Source of the DNA: Ariolimax columbianus
Taxonomy: Eukaryota; Mollusca; Gastropoda; Stylommatophora; Arionidae
Length of the DNA stretch: 64,000 nucleotides
Direction: 5' to 3'
Assembly: GCA_036924085.1 (NCBI GenBank)
Contig: JAVGWX010000004.1
Location: forward strand, 82,238,941-82,302,940
The translations under genes and the position numbers were made by a program. Below the pieces are notes generated by a model. That model was not told the DNA's origin. It did not search any database and worked only from the letters and a program-made list of their open reading frames with translations. Of this stretch, positions 61,992 through 64,000 are shown piece after piece (positions within the stretch are counted from its first letter, which is position 1; the number at the start of each line of letters is the position of its first letter).

Positions 61992-62309
61992 GGGAGGAAG
62001 ACTAATATCTGGTCAGGCAAAATATGCTGGCCAAGACCCTCACCTCAGCTTCCTAGTAGCCCTTCCTGGAAAAGGGCTGTTGTCATGGCAGCCTGGCTAA
62101 CGAATTGAGGGATTGATGTGATCCTTTAGTAGTATTGAGCGACACGCAGATGAGGTCATGCATAGCACAACCGCCTGGAGGACCCCGGTCTACCTTCATC
62201 ACCACGCTCAGGATGTAAGGAAAGCTACTGCAACCCGCCACTCAATGTCCTTTTCAAGGCGCACAAAAGAGTAACCTACTCATTGTGGGCATTTGCCAAC
62301 AACAGCAAC
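61992..62309 (+). mobile_element. SINE S2, full length with TSD
   Basis: 318 bp defined by perfect 14 bp TSDs. 5' gggaggaagactaatatctg gtcaggc; core gtagtattgagcgacacgca g, ctggaggaccccggtctacc; 3' ctactcattgtgggcatttg cc, with an aacaacagcaaca tail. This copy defines the true ends of S2. Confidence 0.93.
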
Positions 62310-62323
62310 AACAAAATGTGATT
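62310..62323. repeat. 14 bp TSD, right, SINE S2
   Basis: Exact repeat of 61978-61991. Confidence 0.9.
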
Positions 62324-62504
62324 TTAGAGCAGTTATATGAAAAAGGACTTTATGGAACCAGTTTTGTTTTTAAGAACAAACAGTTAAGCTTCCTTTTGAA
62401 TTTTAAATTCAGTTTTGTAAAATTTAAATAAACTTAATTTGTTTGTGTTATATTTTAACGTAACCATTGTCATTTGATAAGTATTAAACTTAAATAGTTA
62501 ACAG

Positions 62505-62790
62505 GAATCCAAATCACAGTGGCCACTGGAAATTCTCAACTCTTCAGATATGAGGCTGAGAACAAAACATAGCTGCATTAGTAGCCCTGTCAGCCATAAT
62601 GGCCCTCAGAAACCATAAAAACAATTAATTGAACATCCTCTCAGAAACACTCGTGAATACTTGTTACAATCTCATTAAAGTAAAAATTCAGTGCATTCCT
62701 GCACACTGTAAGGTACATGGAAATGAGACAAATAGACTAGAGGAAGGAGGAAGCAAAACTCAAAATGAAGACTGGCTACATATTAAGATA
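62505..62790 (+). pseudogene. RNase H-LINE fragment
   Basis: IQITVATGNSQLFRYEAEN, LVALSAIMALRNHK, then VKIQCIPAHCKVHGNETNRL EEGG (compare VQWVPSHCNIQGNEEADRLA KEG). The last catalytic Asp is Asn here (NETN), so it is dead. Collinear with RH1/RH2. Confidence 0.72.
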
Positions 62791-62849
62791 TAAAGACAAT
62801 TATTAAAACTTAAACAACAAATAGCACATAGAACACCCATAATCTGATT

Positions 62850-63225
62850 CGAGGTGTGATAACAAAAAATGGTCCACATTGGCGCTATAATCCTGGTACT
62901 TTGGGATACAGCTGGACGTTGCTAGGGTTAGGTTGACCTCTGAACATGTGCATGCAACTCAAGCCATGTCTGCCCTGCTCGTCTGGTTTGTTTGCAGTAG
63001 TACATTGACCTTACATGTGTAAACCGCATTCGTCGCATTGTCTGGCAGAAAAAAAAATAATGATCAACGAATTTGATCAATTTTGTCAAAAACTTGGCAA
63101 AATGTTAAAGATACTTAATTAAATTTACGGAGTCTACGGGGAGGATTTTATGAACAGTACACAAGTTATTAATGAGTGGCATAAATGTTTTAAAGATTCA
63201 TGCCACTTTTTTCTTTTCTCAAAAT
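62850..63225 (+). pseudogene. mariner-like element 5' end and HTH relic
   Basis: A terminal-repeat-like start (ttcgaggtgtgataacaaaa) precedes INEFDQFCQKLGKMLKILN, one stop, IYGVYGEDFMNSTQVINEWH KCFKDS. This is the first HTH of a mariner transposase (pattern 'FC.KLGK...ET......YGED...TQV.EWH.RFK'). The rest is missing; later sequence is unrelated or too decayed. Confidence 0.78.
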
Positions 63226-63479
63226 TCAAATACCTCTTAAAAGGAATAGGGTTTCAGGATGTATGGTGAAGTAGAATGCAGTGAGGCAGTTGGGCACTAT
63301 TTCAGAAGATGATTTTGGAACGTGGGAAAAGTACTTGGTGTGGTTTGTAGGAAGACTACTTTGAAATATGAAACACTTGTATTAATTTGTTTAGCAAGCC
63401 AATATAGATACTTATTGATCAGACCTCGTATAACAAGTACTTGAGCTTACATGAGCAGGAAGTGTCTTCATTGATGACG
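63226..63479. other. no recognised gene
   Basis: Decayed sequence after the mariner relic; no recognisable frame or repeat. Confidence 0.35.
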
Positions 63480-63730
63480 ACAGACTGAACAGATATGGAA
63501 AATATAATTCAAAAGGCAAACAAGGTGCACTACTGGCTAGCTCAGATACTAAACCATCCAAGTTGTAAATATGTCCTTTAAACAGATAATGATAAACACA
63601 GTGATCATCCCTATGTTATGTTACCATTGTCAAACTTGGGCCCACTAGAAAGATCAAGATCTCTGAGATGCACTGTGATACAAAATGCAGCAGCAAAGAC
63701 AATTTGCGACAAATTCGAACAGCACTTTGG
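63480..63730 (+). pseudogene. LINE thumb fragment (EN2-like)
   Basis: QKANKVHYWLAQILNHPSCK, IMINTVIIPMLCYHCQTWAH in another frame, then KIKISEMHCDTKCS-like. The 'INTVIIPMLCYHCQTW' string parallels EN2 'YNTIFISTLCYQCQNW' at 6.0 kb. Confidence 0.6.
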
Positions 63731-64000
63731 GGAATACGGTGGTGCCAACAATGGTTAACTACTATATTAACTATTTCAAACCTGGCTACCCAGTTCCTAA
63801 AATCCCATTCCCCTATGCTCCCGAGAAAATACGCACAATGTGGACATTTGGGTAAAGCTATTTACTATGACAAAACTTTTCGCTCTAATTTAGTTATTCT
63901 ATCTCAACATTGGCTGACATTCTAATGTCCAATGTTCCTACTTCAGTAGAATGTAGAATATATTTATCAAATTTGCTTGACACGTTATGTTACCCCCCAG

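Noticed and set aside
57924..64000. Next HIPK exon (family sequence VN..TDLEG...REFIDLLK)
   Set aside because: Looked for in all + frames after 57923 and not recognised; it presumably lies outside the window.

Overview
This window is animal nuclear DNA. It holds part of one spliced host gene in a dense layering of transposable elements (TEs) and tandem repeats. The host gene is a homeodomain-interacting protein kinase (HIPK). Three consecutive internal exons on the + strand (45929-46052, 51793-51915, 57837-57923) encode the C-lobe of the kinase domain, with clean splice sites and no disabling change. The protein is invertebrate in character, and the mix of many LINE lineages with tRNA-like SINEs suits a mollusc, probably a gastropod. 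The organism is an inference with modest confidence.

Everything else that can be identified is repeat-derived. I use local names. RH1-RH4 are LINEs carrying a ribonuclease H domain after the reverse transcriptase (RT), as in the I group. EN1-EN4 are RT-bearing LINEs recognised from their C-terminal ORF ends. CR is a CR1/L2-like LINE. S1-S6 are SINE families. All LINE ORFs are broken. DNA transposons are represented by three mariner relics and one hAT-type MITE.

Layout. 0-7 kb: LINE and SINE relics, plus a 2.4 kb RH1 element inserted in an EN2 element with a 10 bp target-site duplication (TSD). 7-23.6 kb: a minisatellite-rich stretch (units of 49, 52, 50, 48, 29, about 25, 30, 54 and 28/29 bp) among LINE and SINE fragments. 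24-29.5 kb: LINE relics, a hAT MITE with a nested SINE, and a CR element with a nested SINE. 29.8-32.1 kb: a 2.25 kb array of a 39 bp unit. 32.2-45.8 kb: mixed relics, a 37 bp array and a 23 bp array. 45.9-58 kb: HIPK exons, whose two complete introns (5740 and 5921 bp) are largely TE-derived, including a second 2.4 kb RH1 copy with a 13 bp TSD. 58-64 kb: more LINE, SINE and mariner relics.

The most interesting pattern is that many minisatellites begin inside, or at the ends of, identifiable TEs. The 39 bp array is an in-frame, 13-codon expansion of an EN2 LINE ORF. Two arrays come from the naturally duplicated 5' end of SINE S2. One comes from the tail of S5 and one probably from the tail of S3. 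A four-copy 24 bp repeat multiplies the catalytic motif A of an RT. A second theme is that RH LINEs and SINE S1 share (GAA)n tails, which suggests shared retrotransposition machinery. No tRNA, rRNA, CRISPR array or operon was found.
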